Of a stretch of DNA of 64,000 nt, positions 53,073 to 64,000 are shown in pieces (within the stretch, counting starts at the first letter, position 1; each line of letters begins with the position of its first letter). Where the stretch lies: positions 531,793,102 to 531,857,101 of the forward strand of contig NC_064616.1 of the NCBI RefSeq assembly GCF_023898315.1, read 5' to 3'. This DNA is from Schistocerca nitens. Taxonomy: Eukaryota; Arthropoda; Insecta; Orthoptera; Acrididae. The position numbers and the translations under genes were made by a program. The notes beneath the pieces were generated by a model that did not search any database, was not told where the DNA came from, and saw only the letters and a list, made by a program, of their open reading frames with translations.

Positions 53073-55364
53073 CAGGCTGTTCCAGCTCGTCGGCTCCGTT
53101 GTGAGCTGCGGAGCGCTCCCTGCTCCAGGGAGCCGTGTCGCTAGCTGTGACCATTCAAGTGGGCTAGCATGCCGGCACGTGGCCCTGCTGGCTGAGTCAG
53201 GCGGCAAGGCAAGGGTTTTGATGTGCCAGCTGTGTCATACAAGATCAACAACCTCACACTCTTAGCTGCTAAGACGTGGTGACATGCCACACCAGGAAAT
53301 ATGATGTTCAGGAAATAAATAAGAAACAACTGTTTTACAAGAAATTTCATACTAAATTTATTGGGCCTCTGTAGCTTGACATTTTCCTTTCATTACAAGA
53401 TCGGAAATATTAGGCATCAAAGTGTTCACAGCGTTAATGCGGAGGATGGCCTTCAATGTTGCATCCTGAAGAAATGATCGTTCCTTACTTTTTACTCTTT
53501 TCATTGCTGAGAAAAGCTGCTGACAACAATACGTAGATCCAAACATGCACATAATCTGAGCGGCATTGTTGTGAAGCTTGGGAAATGTTTGTTGCTCTAA
53601 TGAACGATACCATCATGACAAATCCAATGTGTTGTAGTCCCTCTCTTTTAACAAAGTTGAATTTTGCAAATCAATAATCTCCAATTGAAGTGACGATGAC
53701 AAGTCATTGGGGGAAACAGAAAAAGGAGTGCTGAACACCTTAAGTTCCATTTCCAAACTAGTTAGGTCTCAGAATCATGTTTCAAACGATTTGGTGAGCT
53801 GCTTTAACTTTGATTGGTAATCACCGAAAGTAGTACCTACAGGTAGTTTTAAAGAAGCAAGACGACTGAAGAACGTTAAATGTCCATTACTTGTCTGCCT
53901 CTCAAATAAACTTAACTTTTCCATGAACGCTTTGATCTCTTTGTGCATGTCAACAATTAGCTGCCATTTGCCCTGCAATGACAGATTTAAATTATTCAGA
54001 TGCATAGTTATGTCAGCTAGGAACGCCAGGTCTGATATCCATTTTATATCTGTCAGACAACACAGTTCTTCCCCTTTCATTTCGAGAAAAAGGGATATTT
54101 CCTCACAAATGGCAAAGAAAACATCAAGAACTTTTCCCCGACTCAGCTAACGAACTGTACTGTGGTAAGGTAAACCCCATACTCCGTTTCCATATCTTTC
54201 AGAAATCCTTTGAATTGGCGATGATTCATACCGTGATGCCGCACAAAATTCACACACTTCACGACATCTTTCATTACGCCACCTAGCTCTACTGTTTCAG
54301 CACACAGTGCCTCTTGGTGAATAAAACAATGAAGAGTCAAAATGTCTTTCCCGAATTTGTCCGTGAGTTTATTTCTCAAACGAGAAGCAAAACCTTGGTG
54401 ACGCCCGATCATTTCTGGTGCACCGTCTGTCACTACAGAATGGAGCTTATCCCACGGCAAATTCATATTGTCCACTGATTCACAAACAGCTTCAAAAATG
54501 TCACGTCCTGTTGTGGTGTAATCGAGTGGTACCACATCCAAGAGTTCTTCAGTTACTTGCAGCTCCATGTCGACACCACGCACAAAGACTGCAAGCTGAG
54601 CACAGTCCGATATGTTGGTGGTTTCGTCAAGTGCTAGTGAAAATGCAACAAAGCTCCCTGCCTTCTTCCTGAGCTGCGTCTCTAAATCCGCTGCCATGTC
54701 CAGGATTCGGCGAGACATTGTTTGCTTCGACAGGCAAACCCCTTCAATTGCCTGCACCTTCCTTGGAAACAAACATTCTGCAACTGCTACCATGCACAAT
54801 TTTATGAGTGGTCCCACCAAAAATGGCTTGCCACTTGCCGCAATGATGTGAGGGACCCTGTAGCTTGCTTGAATTGCAGATTCAGTAGTGTTTTCTCCGC
54901 TCTCATTCACCTGAAAATTATAAACACATCACAGAACACGAACTATGTTTTGATACCCTCCGTATTATAAAACCATTTTTAAACTTACATCTACTGGTAT
55001 GTCGTTCTTAAGCCTGGCTACCAGTTCTCTGCGTGCAGCGCCTTCTACCTGATCGTAGTGTGCTATGTGAAGACGTGTATAATGTCGTTGTATATTGTAC
55101 CTCTTCGCAGAATTAAATACTTTATGACATACAAGACACTGCGGACGACCATCCTTCTCAATGAATAGAAAGGTATCCTCCAATAGAGGTACAGAGCTCC
55201 TGCGGCTAGTCAAAGCTGTCATTGAACACAGATTATTGCGTCGGTTGCGGCTGCATGCGGCCAGGGGGCAGTGAGTTTGCTATCCCCCTCCACGCGGGCT
55301 CCGAGCTGCTGCAGTGAGCGCTCCGGAGCGCTCCAGCTCCCTGGAGCTCGGTTGGAACAGCCTG
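53073..55364 (-). mobile_element. hAT DNA transposon in the Gypsy RT, 8-bp target duplication
   Basis: Terminal repeats CAGGCTGTTCCAGCTCG and, inverted, CGGTTGGAACAGCCTG. The 8-bp duplication CAGTACAG lies at 53065-53072 and 55365-55372. GC-rich ends, 2292 bp. Confidence 0.95.
53358..55222 (-). pseudogene. hAT transposase, nearly complete, with one intron
   Basis: Exon 1 (55222-54989) has a BED zinc finger: LFIEKDGRPQCLVCHKVFNS and NIQRHYTRLH. A 78-bp intron (54988-54911) begins GTAAGTTT and ends AATTTTCAG. Exon 2 runs from 54910 with FVAFSLALDETTNISDCAQL (first catalytic region), SVVTDGAPEMIGRHQGFA, LHCFIHQEALCAE and NHRQFKGFLKDMETEYG. A frameshift near 54170 and a few stops follow, then SDLAFLADITMHLNNLNLSL. 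The C-terminal dimerisation part is MCMFGSTYCCQQLFSAMKRV at about 53550-53490. It has few lesions, so it is younger than the Gypsy element. Confidence 0.85.
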
Positions 55365-56410
55365 CAGTACAGGGTTGCAAGAAGTATGAATCAAACAAAT
55401 TGCACTTGAGACTCACTTCCCACCATGTCTGAAATGGAAGCCAAAAGTTGGTGGAGATGGTCTTTGTTGGTGGGACCTGTGACAACAATGTCATCAAAGT
55501 GGTTGAGACAACAAGGGATTCATTGTTTGAGTTGCTGCAAATCATGTTGAAAAAGAGCTGGAGTGCTAGCAACTCAGAAAACCAAATGGTTTTCCTGGTA
55601 GAGGCCATATGGTATATTGAGAACAAGAAGCTGACATGACTTTTCATCAAGCAGGAGCTTTACATGTGCTTCTGACAAATCCAGTTTTGAAAAATACAGT
55701 TCTGTCAAGAGTTCTTCTGGGTGGAAAATGGGCTGTGTATCGACTACAGATTGCAATTTGACAATCACTTGAAAATCACTCCGAAGGCAGAGTTTGCCTG
55801 TTGATTTCTTAATAATCACCAAAGGCATAGCCCATCGACTGGATGATACAGGTTCCATGACACCTAATGCGACAGCCTATCTAGTTCTTCTCTCATTTAA
55901 TCATGAATTTCCAAGTGCACATGTTGGACATGAAAAAAAGTTTTTGCAGTGGGTTTGACGGTGATATATTCCACATTATGTGTAGCCTTGCCTAGCCCAG
56001 GGAAAAAAGGATGGAAAATCTTGATAAAGCACAAGGTCTGACACTAAATGTACCAAATTGGTGATATCTGTGGCAAACAAATTTTCGGTAAATGCGCTGT
56101 ATGCCACAAGGACTGTCAGTGAGTACAAAACCATCTCATGTGTTATCTTTGGCATAAACTGTCCCAGAATAGGAATTAATTGCCAGTTATTACTGGCAAG
56201 ACAGCACAAAGTAGGGGACAGTGGAGGGGAACTGAGATGCAGGTAAGTGTTAGAGTTCAGAAGGGATGCTGCCGCACCCGTATCCACTTGCAAGCAAAGG
56301 GGTGTGCCATTGATGTGCACATAGATAAACAGTTTGTTACAAACAGTCGCAAAATTGCAACATGCATGGTTAACAGCATTAATGTCCACAGCCTGAGGAT
56401 TCGAAGTCAC

Positions 56411-57463
56411 AGCCCAGAGCCTACTGAGAGTTGCGCACCATTGCTGTGTGTCCTTTCTTTTGTCAGTGATGGCAAGAAGCCCAATACTGAGGGTGGGCAG
56501 CTGGTCATATTAAACAAAAGAATGGGGTAGAAAGGCAGGGGCTTGTGGATGTTTGTCTGCTGTGGCTGAGTGTGTTTGTGGAACACAGCAGCTGGATGTA
56601 CTGCACTGCCATGAATTCTGCCTCTGAAGGCATGCTGGAACATGAGTGCTCACTGTCATCTCAGATGACAGGGGGCATGTCAGCCCAGGAATCTAACTGA
56701 TGGCCTGCAGCCCAGGAAATTTCTAATGCTTCTGCTGTCTTAAGTATTTCTTCTAAGGAGGGGGTGGAGTGGGGAGGTCTTCAAACTGCAGTGTTCAATG
56801 GCAGACCTCTTTATTGGGGTTTGGGGCTGCCCTAATGATATGGTGCCAAACCATTGTGTCCACAGAAGATTCTTTAGACTGAGCAGAAACAAAATGACAC
56901 TTGTGACTTAAACCTTGCAGCTCCACATCCCAAATCCAATAAGATTGGCAAGGTCGTTTTCTGCACTGATAAAGCTGCACTCTCATGGAACCCACATGAG
57001 CATGTCTGCAATAATATGAAGTCAGAAAATGACACATTTCATCAAATGACTGAGATGCAGGATCCTGAAAGGGGGAGGGGCGAGAAAGAAACTTCTCTAA
57101 CAGGTTGTATGTTTGGAGAGAGATTCATGACAGAAAGAGAGGTTTAACAGAGTCAGTGTCTTTGACGTTGAAGTCTGTGAAGTGTTGCTGTAGGCATTTC
57201 TCATAACACTCCCTGTCTTTGGCAACTTGATGTAGACAGGGAAAGGTGATGGATAGGTCAGCCAGGATTGAAACCACATTAAAGGGTCTGTCAACACTAC
57301 CCAGCATGGCTGTATGTTCGTGTTGCTGTATTTTCAACTGCCTCTGTCTTTCCAGCTGCTGTTGCAGTAAACTCTAAAAAACAACCTCCAAGAATGCTCC
57401 TGTTGCCACTGCAACTGCATAAAAAAACACATGGGAATAATGAACTGTACTCTTCACCACTTG
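56411..57463 (-). pseudogene. Gypsy gag region, decayed
   Basis: Lies between the protease and the 5' LTR, where gag belongs. Short broken frames only (for example 57097-57297 and 56795-57037), without a clear motif. The Gln-rich start near 57310-57370 (QQQLERQRQLKIQQHEHT-like) fits a gag N-terminus. Function inferred from position. Confidence 0.45.
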
Positions 57464-57902
57464 TGTTGTAACACATACAAATAATTACATATAAATTAAC
57501 CAAATCACTTTAATGGGAACACCAATCATGAGTCCCATATAAAATCAATGTGCATAGCTAGGCTGAGCTGAAACAAGTGACCCGTGTCCCAAGACCAGAA
57601 TCAAGGGAACAGACCAATTAATCATAAAATTATGAGGAAGAGAGCCCTCCACTCCAGGATTGTAATAGAAAGGTTGCTACTCTGATTGGTGAGATGTTGC
57701 TGCCCTTGGGTTGCATGCACCAGCCTCACTTTGATCCTGTCATTGCTGTTGGACTGTACTGCCACTTTGGTGGCCAGACCCCTACCACCAGGCACCAGCA
57801 TAGGCAAGTTGAATTGTAACCAGATGGGTCTGTCCTCCATGTTTTGATATGTTCATAACCAACATGGTGCAGGTATGGTAGATGTGGTAACATAGGTTAC
57901 CA
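57464..57902 (-). repeat. Right (5') LTR
   Basis: About 439 bases. Begins TGTTGTAACACATACAAATA and ends ATAGGTTACCA on the + strand, similar to both ends of the left LTR. Confidence 0.6.
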
Positions 57903-58899
57903 CAAAGCCCAGTTATTGTACATCTAACCATAAACATGGAAAGTAGCAATATATGTGAACAGTAAGCTAGAGGATTGTACTCCTTAGCATATGATGAATG
58001 CACAGAAATGTTATTCAAGGTAGCTGCTACACAAATAAAATACATAGGTGAAAAGCACATTCTGCATACGCCATCACTCACCAGGATTGTAAACTAAAAG
58101 CATCTTCCTGGAACTTGTGTTGCTGCTAAATAAAGCCATGAGGCAGTTTCCATATATAATAATAGACTGAGACTTTTGTGATGAAAGATGGTTGCTGAAC
58201 TGGAAACTTTTCAGACATTTTAGGAACATATGATCTCTATTGTCATGTAAAAATGTGACCAAATATAGTGGTACATCCAGCACATTAACAGAGCATGTTT
58301 TGTCAAATATATTCACTGAGTGACTAAAAGTCCAGGTTATAAACTCTGCTGTTGTGAGCCACCTTCACCTAATAATTGGGTTATGAGTTGAGATAAATAA
58401 ATAGGACAATACAGAAGTATATCTAGGATAAACTAAACCATGAAATTTAACTTTGTTACTCGAATCAGAAAACTTCAGCAGTACATGTTTGGGTACAAGT
58501 CAAAGAAAAAATAAGAAACCTTTGGTGGTATTTCAAGGTCCAGTGTGAATGTAGTTTGCCCAGAGGTACACAGGACTATTAGTGGTAAATGGAACAGGGA
58601 ATGGATTACACTGTAAATTATAAATACTAGAGAAAAAGTGAATGAAATGTATAAAAATCTATTGATGGTATGTGAAGTTCAGAACTCGAGTACCATTTAC
58701 CAAAGCAGTCTGCAACTCTCAAAAATTCTTGAGAAAAACAACTTTGAAATTTTCTGACCATCTCTAAGAGGCTAAAGTTAGGTTATTTATTCAGCAAGCA
58801 TCATAGCTGTGTGCTAGAATGCATTCAGTAATCTGTCACGTATCAAACCCAGGGCCTCCAACAGGGTACACCTGCCCTGCGGGGGCCCAGGGTTTGTTT
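57903..58899. other. Sequence with no recognised feature
   Basis: AT-rich. A short GC-rich palindromic stretch (CCTGCCCTGCGGGGGCCCAGG) lies near 58870, just before the next LINE. Confidence 0.4.
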
Positions 58900-59310
58900 C
58901 CTGACAGATTCAAATTAAGCATATAGGAAACTCAATGGTATTGCTTCCAACTACTGAGGAGGAAGTATGCAATGTTGTAAGGCAATTAAAGAACAAAAAC
59001 TCGGCAGGTTTAGATGAAATCCCAATGCGTGTTCTGAAAAAATTCCTAAATGGTATCAAAGCTCCACTAACAGAAATCATAAATGAATCCTTCAAAACTG
59101 GTTGCTTCCCTGACTACCTGAAGGATGCCAAAATTTTACCAGTTCTCAAGAAATAATGAAAAACAGGCTTATGAGCTATCTAAGTAAATTCAACCTCCTC
59201 TGCAATGGCCAGCGTGGTTTCAGGCCTGGTAGAGGTACAGAATCTGCAGTAGCACAATTTACAAAACCAGTTTTAGAAGCACTGGATGAGAACAGCCATG
59301 TAACTGGCCT

Positions 59311-61808
59311 TTTTTATTTTATTTTATTTTATTTTATTTTATTTATTGTTCCAGGGGACCACATTTAGGAGAAGTCTCCATGGTCATGGAACGAGTCAAT
59401 ACATGAAATTATAACACGATTGTAGAAACAGATGAAATGAAATATAAGAAATATATTCAGGCAACAAGTCGTTAGTTTAAATAAAGAAAATCAAGAATGT
59501 AACACTGGAATTTGCTTAATTTTTTAGCTCTTCCAGGAGCTCCTCGACAGAATAGAAGGAGTGAGCCATGAGGAAACTCTTCAGTTTAGACTTAAAAGTG
59601 TTTGGGCTACTGCTAAGGTTTTTGAGTTCTCGTGGTAGCTTATTGAAAATGGATGCAGCAGAATACTGCACTCCTTTCTGCACAAGAGTCAAGGAAGTGC
59701 ATTCCACATGCAGATTTGATTTCTGCCTAGTATTAACTGAGTGAAAGCTGCTAACTCTTGGGAATAACTCTTGCTAACAACAAACGACATTAAAGAAAAT
59801 ACATACTGTGAGGGCAATGTCAAAATTCCCAGACTATTGAATAGGGGTCGACAAGAGGTTTTCGAACTTACACCATACATAGCTCGAACAGCCCGTTTTT
59901 GAGCCAAAAATACCCTTTTTGAATCAGAAGAATTACCCCAAAAAATATTACCATATGACATAAGCGTATGAAAATATGCGAAGTATACTACTTTTCGTGT
60001 TGAAATGTCACTTATTTCAGATACTGTTGTAATGGTAAATAAAGCGGCATTTAGTTTCTGAACAAGATCCTGAACATGGGCTTTCCACAACAGCTTACTA
60101 TCTATCCATATGCCTAGGAACTTGAACTGTTCCGTCTCGCTTATAACATGCCCATTCTGTCTGATTAAAATGTCAGTTCTTGTTGAATTGTGAGTTAGAA
60201 ACTGTAAAAACTGAGTCTTACTGTGATTTAGCATCAAATTATTTTCCACAAGCCACGAACTTATATCATGAACTACATTATTTGATAATGTTTCAATATT
60301 ACACACAAAATCCTTCACTACCAAGGTGGTGTCATCAGCAAACAGAAATATTTTTGAATCACCTGTAATACTAGAAGGCATATCATTTATATAAATAAGA
60401 AACAGCAGTGGCCCCAGCACCGACCCTTGGGGAACACCCCATTTAACAGTGCCCCATTGGGACTGAACATCATTACCACTCTCAATATTGCCGAGGATTA
60501 CCTTCTGCTTTCTGTTCTTCAAGTAGGAGGCGAACCAATTGTAAGCTACTCCCCTTACTCCATAATGTTCCAACTTCTGCAGTAATATTTTGTGGTTAAC
60601 ACAGTCAAAAGCCTTCGTTAAATCAAAGAAAACACCCAACGTTCGCAACCTTTTATTTAATCCGTCCAAAACCTCACAGAGAAAAGAGACTATAGCATTT
60701 TCAGTTGTTAAGCCATTTCTAAAACCAAACTGTACATTTGACAGCAAATTATGTGAATTTAAATGCTGCAGTAACCTTGTATATACAACCCTCTCGATAA
60801 CTTTAGCAAACACCGATGGCATAGAAATAGGTCTATAATTGTCAACATTATCCCTGTCTCCCTTTTTATAAAGTGGCTTCACTACCGAGTACTTTAATCG
60901 GTCAGGAAACCGACCACTCCTAAAGGAAAAGGTACAGATATGGCTAAGTACTGAGCTAACATACGTGGAACAATACTTCAGTATTCTGCTAGATACCCCG
61001 TCATATCCATGAGAGTTCTTGGTCTTTAGTGATTTAATTATTAACTCAATCTCCCTCTTGTCAGTATCATGGAGGAGCATTTCAGGTAACAGTCTCGGAA
61101 CACTTTTTTCTAAGAGCGCTATATGATTCCCTGTTGGGACTAGGTTTCTATTTAGTTCACCTGCTATATTCAGAAAGTGATTATTAAGTACTGTACATAT
61201 ATGCGACTTATCAGTAACACGGACATCCCCACTACGCACTGATTCTATATTCTCGATCTGTCTCTGCAGACCAGCCACTTCCTTTACGACTGACCATATG
61301 ATTTTAATTTTATCCTGAGACTTAGCTATTCTATCTGCATAACACATACTTTTTGCCTTCCTAATAACTTTTTTAAGCACCTTACAGTACTGTTTGTAAT
61401 GGGCTGCTGCATTTAGATTGTGACTGTTTCTAACGTTTTGATATAATTGCCACTTTGTTCTACAAGATATTCTTATCCCTTTAGTCAGCCACCCAGGCTG
61501 CCTGTTTGTGCTAATACCCTGTTTTGAACGTTCTAACGGAAAGCAACTTTCAAAGAGCACGAGAAAAGTCTTGAGGAAAGCATTATATTTATCATCTACT
61601 GTAACAGCACTATAAACATCTTGCCACTCTTGTTCCTTGATAAGGTTTACAAAAGTCTGTACAGCAACTGGATCAGCTTTCCTAAAAAGTTGGTAACTAT
61701 ATTTAACATGTGTTGCAGCACAAAAATCTTTTAGACTTAAAATTTGTGCATCATGATCTGAAAGGCCATTCACCTTTTTGCTAACAGAATGCCCTTCTAA
61801 TAATGACG
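59311..61808 (-). mobile_element. 5'-truncated CR1/jockey-group LINE, antisense insertion
   Basis: The minus-strand 3' tail is an (AAAAT)n run seen as (ATTTT)n at 59311-59348. The coding frame occupies 59689-61773, and the 5' end is truncated within the endonuclease domain (only its SDH motif remains). It lies inside the RT of the outer LINE between HVTGLF and LSKAFD. An exact target duplication could not be fixed. Confidence 0.8.
59689..61773 (-). CDS. LINE reverse transcriptase, long open frame lacking the endonuclease
   Basis: 694 residues open. It starts NGLSDHDAQILSL, the very end of an APE-type endonuclease. RT motifs: VVKPLYKKGDRDNVDNYRPI (about 298-317), VFFDLTKAFDCVNHKIL (381-397), GVPQGSVLGPLLFLIYINDM (446-465), IFLFADDTTLVV (catalytic FADD at 478-481), LMLNHSKTQFLQF and FKFLGIWIDSKLLWKAHV. 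A C-terminal domain follows (YGNIFWGNSSDSKRVFLAQK). The RT looks intact by motif, but without the endonuclease and 5' region the copy cannot move by itself. The apparent start Met is not a natural start. Confidence 0.8.
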   Translation of the reverse strand: MNGLSDHDAQILSLKDFCAATHVKYSYQLFRKADPVAVQTFVNLIKEQEWQDVYSAVTVDDKYNAFLKTFLVLFESCFPLERSKQGISTNRQPGWLTKGIRISCRTKWQLYQNVRNSHNLNAAAHYKQYCKVLKKVIRKAKSMCYADRIAKSQDKIKIIWSVVKEVAGLQRQIENIESVRSGDVRVTDKSHICTVLNNHFLNIAGELNRNLVPTGNHIALLEKSVPRLLPEMLLHDTDKREIELIIKSLKTKNSHGYDGVSSRILKYCSTYVSSVLSHICTFSFRSGRFPDRLKYSVVKPLYKKGDRDNVDNYRPISMPSVFAKVIERVVYTRLLQHLNSHNLLSNVQFGFRNGLTTENAIVSFLCEVLDGLNKRLRTLGVFFDLTKAFDCVNHKILLQKLEHYGVRGVAYNWFASYLKNRKQKVILGNIESGNDVQSQWGTVKWGVPQGSVLGPLLFLIYINDMPSSITGDSKIFLFADDTTLVVKDFVCNIETLSNNVVHDISSWLVENNLMLNHSKTQFLQFLTHNSTRTDILIRQNGHVISETEQFKFLGIWIDSKLLWKAHVQDLVQKLNAALFTITTVSEISDISTRKVVYFAYFHTLMSYGNIFWGNSSDSKRVFLAQKRAVRAMYGVSSKTSCRPLFNSLGILTLPSQYVFSLMSFVVSKSYSQELAAFTQLILGRNQICMWNALP

Positions 61809-63109
61809 AATGAACAACTGTCTAAGGCATTTGATACAGTTGACCACCAGAAGCGGTTAGAGGCACTGGGAGTAAGGGGAGTGCTTTCATTCATATCTAG
61901 AGAACAGAGTACAGTCAGTAGAGATCACACATGTCTCCAGTGGATCAAAGTACATTTAGAAACATATATCTGATCCACAATATATCAATATTGGGGTCCC
62001 TCAAGGAAGTGTACTGGGACCAGTATTGTTTCTGGTGTATATAAATGATTTCCCACAACTTACCAGCCATGGAGAGAAGATATTGTTTGCTGATGACAGC
62101 AACATAGTAATCACCAGTAAGACACCAGCACAAATGCTGGAAAATTCTACTGAAGTGCTGAGGGATGTTCACAAATTGTCTCAGGAAAACAAAGTAACTC
62201 TCAACATAAAGAAAACAAATACAAAATGCTTTAGAATCAACAGAAAATAGAATCCCTTAAATTTAAAACTAGATAACATCTCCATTGATGATGTACCTAC
62301 AACAAAATTCTTAGGGTTGCACATTGACAGCCAAATGAAGTGGAATGAACATGCTATGAAACTCTCGAAAAAGATATCCACAACATGTTATGCACTTAAG
62401 AGTCCTTGTATCCACATGCAGTAATGAATGTTTGAGAACTGTATACTTTAGTTATGTTAATTCAGGAATCAGTTATGGTATTATTTTCTGGGGAAACAGT
62501 GCTCAAAATTTACAAACAGTATTTAAAATGCAAAAGAGAGCAGTAAGAATTATAACAAAAAGCAGTAAGCAGGCCCTCTACAGAGAACTTTTCAAAACAT
62601 TAGAAATTCTAACTGTCCCTTGTGAATTTATATTCCAAACCATAGTATACATCAAGAAAATATAGAAAATTATAGCACAAATAGCAGTTTTCATAACTGT
62701 AGTGCAAGAACAAGTCACTGTCTTCACCTAGACAGGAAGAATAAACATAAGACTCAAAAAGCTTCTTGTATGAAGGTGTAAAACTGTATAATAAATTTCT
62801 GCAGAAAATAAAAGAAACCAATTACATGTACCACTTTAGGAAAAATCGTAAATTGTTTTTGCAAGAACACTGCTTTTACACTGTAAGTGAATTCCTTAGT
62901 ACAAAATGATTGTAAATAACTTTTGTTTCACAATATTTAACTATATGCAACATTTCAATAAGGAGCAAAAAGGATTGTAAATAACTTATATGTCACAATG
63001 TTTAACCACATGTAACAACAAACTGTATAAATATATGAGTGTACACAAACTGACAACATCCATACGTTTTAAAATGTCCTCAGATGACTAAATAAATAAA
63101 TAAATAAAT

Positions 63110-64000
63110 TTAAAGAAACATTTTTGTGAGCATGAAATACATATAGATAGGAAAACTTGGTTTTTAATGTTCTTTTTAATTTAAAAAACCTTGATTAATG
63201 ATCTTTTGTAATAGATTGGAAATTAAGATTTATGTTTGCAAAGAAAAATGGATTTTTGTGTGTGATGCATAATTAGAAATAAGAAGTCATTCATTTTTCA
63301 TAAAACTGACAGTTACATATATGTTAATTAGCATATATTGTTAAATTTTAAATTTCAATGAGGTAAATATTAGAACTGAATGCGAAAAAAACGGAAAAAA
63401 TAAAGACCGAAATGAGACTAAATCCAGCACTTACCAGTCTCAAGCGCTACTGATTTTTCTTTTCATCTTTCTGTATTTTGCATTTCATGGAAATGCTTGT
63501 AGAACATTCACCTTTGTTTAAAAGTTTGGAACCCACCACGGAATAAAACTAGCCCCCTCCTCCCCCCAAGTGGCAGGTGCCACGCACCACATCGAAAAAT
63601 TGACCTTACTTTAGTGTATTAAAGTTGGCCAGAAAACATCAAAGCCAGTTTTCTTGAGAAATTTTGAGAGTTACATCTAAATGCTCTGGAGGATTGATAT
63701 TTGAGTCCTGAATTTCATGTACTGGAAATATAAAAAATTACAAAAATCCATTTGGTGTGTGGTCTCTCTGTAAGATAATCTACACCTTCATAACGCAAAC
63801 AGAAAAGGATCTCATGTTTTAGGAGAGACAAAATGATACTGAAAAGAGAGGAGAAACAATTTTCTGGTCCTTTCAAAGTATGCACTAGTTTCAATCAGCA
63901 CTACAAAGACCTAACTGAGAAACTTCTAAAACAAAATTCAGCAGTATCAAAAAGCATGAAACATTCTATTTTTGTCGGTAACTGTTCACTCCTCTTGCTG
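63110..64000. other. Sequence with no recognised feature
   Basis: AT-rich to the end of the window. No channel exon, RNA gene or repeat recognised. Confidence 0.4.

Larger units (their letters stand above)
51240..56410 (-). pseudogene. Gypsy protease-RT-integrase remnant
   Basis: On the minus strand: protease LQVDTGAASLL-type text with CLQVDTGAAASLLNSNTYLH (about 56300-56240). Then RT, with SRWAMPLVIIKKSTGKLCLR and LYFSKLDLSEAHVKLLLDE (55858-55660), and HFDDIVVTG near 55500 (catalytic box HFDD). A hAT element (53073-55364) cuts the RT, which resumes at about 53064 with LTNAKELQTFFGKVK-type connection-domain text. Integrase is at 52240-52563: a zinc-finger part with HKDATWQCHSLWPEP and WEWVHLDFASSFLDTYWLVV. 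Multiple stops. No envelope-like frame was seen. Confidence 0.7.
49428..57902 (-). mobile_element. Ty3/Gypsy LTR retrotransposon, decayed, with two hAT-type insertions
   Basis: The right LTR (about 57464-57902) and left LTR (about 49428-51235, containing an insertion) share TGT...ACCA ends and blocks such as GAGAGCCCTCCACWCYAGGAT. Ends are TG...CA on the minus strand. A purine-rich AAGGAGAGAGGAC tract precedes the 3' LTR. Internal order on the minus strand is gag, protease, RT, integrase. The LTRs are clearly diverged, so the element is old. I found no target duplication at the outer ends. Confidence 0.7.
58900..63109 (+). mobile_element. Decayed CR1/jockey-group LINE interrupted by an antisense LINE
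   Basis: The left part (58900-59310) reads LPTTEEEVCNVVRQLKNKNS, AGLDEIPMRVLKKFL and NGQRGFRPGRGTESAVAQF, ending HVTGLF. After the insertion, the right part (about 61810) resumes with LSKAFDTVDHQK, then a VLGPVLFLVYINDFP-like box near 62010-62060, KILFADDSNIV (62079-62110), VTLNIKKTNT, FLGLHIDSQMKWNEH near 62310, and FWGNSAQNLQTVFKMQKRAV (about 62489-62548). The 3' tail is (TAAA)n at 63088-63109. Stops and frameshifts. Confidence 0.8.

Noticed and set aside
49428..57902. Envelope gene making the Gypsy element an endogenous retrovirus
   Set aside because: No third frame with signal peptide, furin-like site or transmembrane segment was seen between the integrase and the 3' LTR.
1..64000. CRISPR array, bacterial operon, riboswitch or phage-type system
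   Set aside because: No regularly spaced direct repeats, no operon-like gene packing and no ribosome binding sites; the window is eukaryotic repeat-rich intron sequence.
40076..64000. Further chloride channel exons (the GYAVVGAA helix and CBS domains)
   Set aside because: I looked for the expected motifs downstream of exon C and found none; they probably lie outside the window.

Overview
This window is eukaryotic nuclear DNA, most likely from an insect. I lean towards an orthopteran (grasshopper or locust) because one conserved gene has introns of about 15.5 and 18.6 kb that are almost entirely filled with mobile elements of arthropod type (Tc1/mariner, hAT, pogo-like, RTE, CR1/jockey-group, Gypsy, Penelope). 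It also holds several tRNA-derived SINEs and a short (CCTAA)n tract matching the insect telomere motif. The species call is inference.

Host gene: three short exons on the + strand (5535-5637, 21157-21288, 39913-40075) have good splice sites, compatible phases and clear similarity to a ClC-2-type chloride channel (ClC-a in flies). They encode consecutive parts of the transmembrane region. I found no further exons, so the gene begins before base 1 or in unrecognised sequence, and continues past 64000 or into unrecognised sequence.

Layout: 1-5 kb, LINE fragment, palindromic repeat and a DD41D transposon with an open transposase frame. 6-12.6 kb, LINE fragments, a tandem repeat, a 1-kb palindrome and a TTAA-flanked MITE. 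13-17.7 kb, a mariner-like element with long terminal inverted repeats, interrupted by a SINE and by a second IS630-like element carrying another SINE. 18-19.7 kb, an RTE-type LINE interrupted by a SINE and by a chimeric LINE insertion. 21.4-25.5 kb, a decayed Tc1 element and a pogo-like transposase remnant. 25.9-31.8 kb, one mariner-like element split into three pieces by a Penelope-like element and a LINE. 32.8-38.6 kb, a Gypsy fragment and a hAT pseudogene cut by a Tc1 element. 40.5-41.9 kb, a Tc1-like element with an intact frame. 42.1-42.5 kb, a foldback repeat with tRNA-like arms. 42.6-48.4 kb, a four-level nest (LINE, then Penelope, then hAT, then SINE). 49.4-57.9 kb, a Gypsy LTR element with two hAT-type insertions. 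58.9-63.1 kb, a LINE interrupted by an antisense LINE.

The repeats do not form a pathway; they record successive insertions, and target-site duplications fix the order in many cases. I see no new defence or metabolic system. The most unusual signals are retro-inserted palindromes with 12-14 bp target duplications, a Penelope element with inverted 404-bp ends and hammerhead-like motifs but a mutated catalytic aspartate, a chimeric LINE insertion that seems to have copied nearby sequence, and an intra-element sequence transfer in the DD41D transposon.
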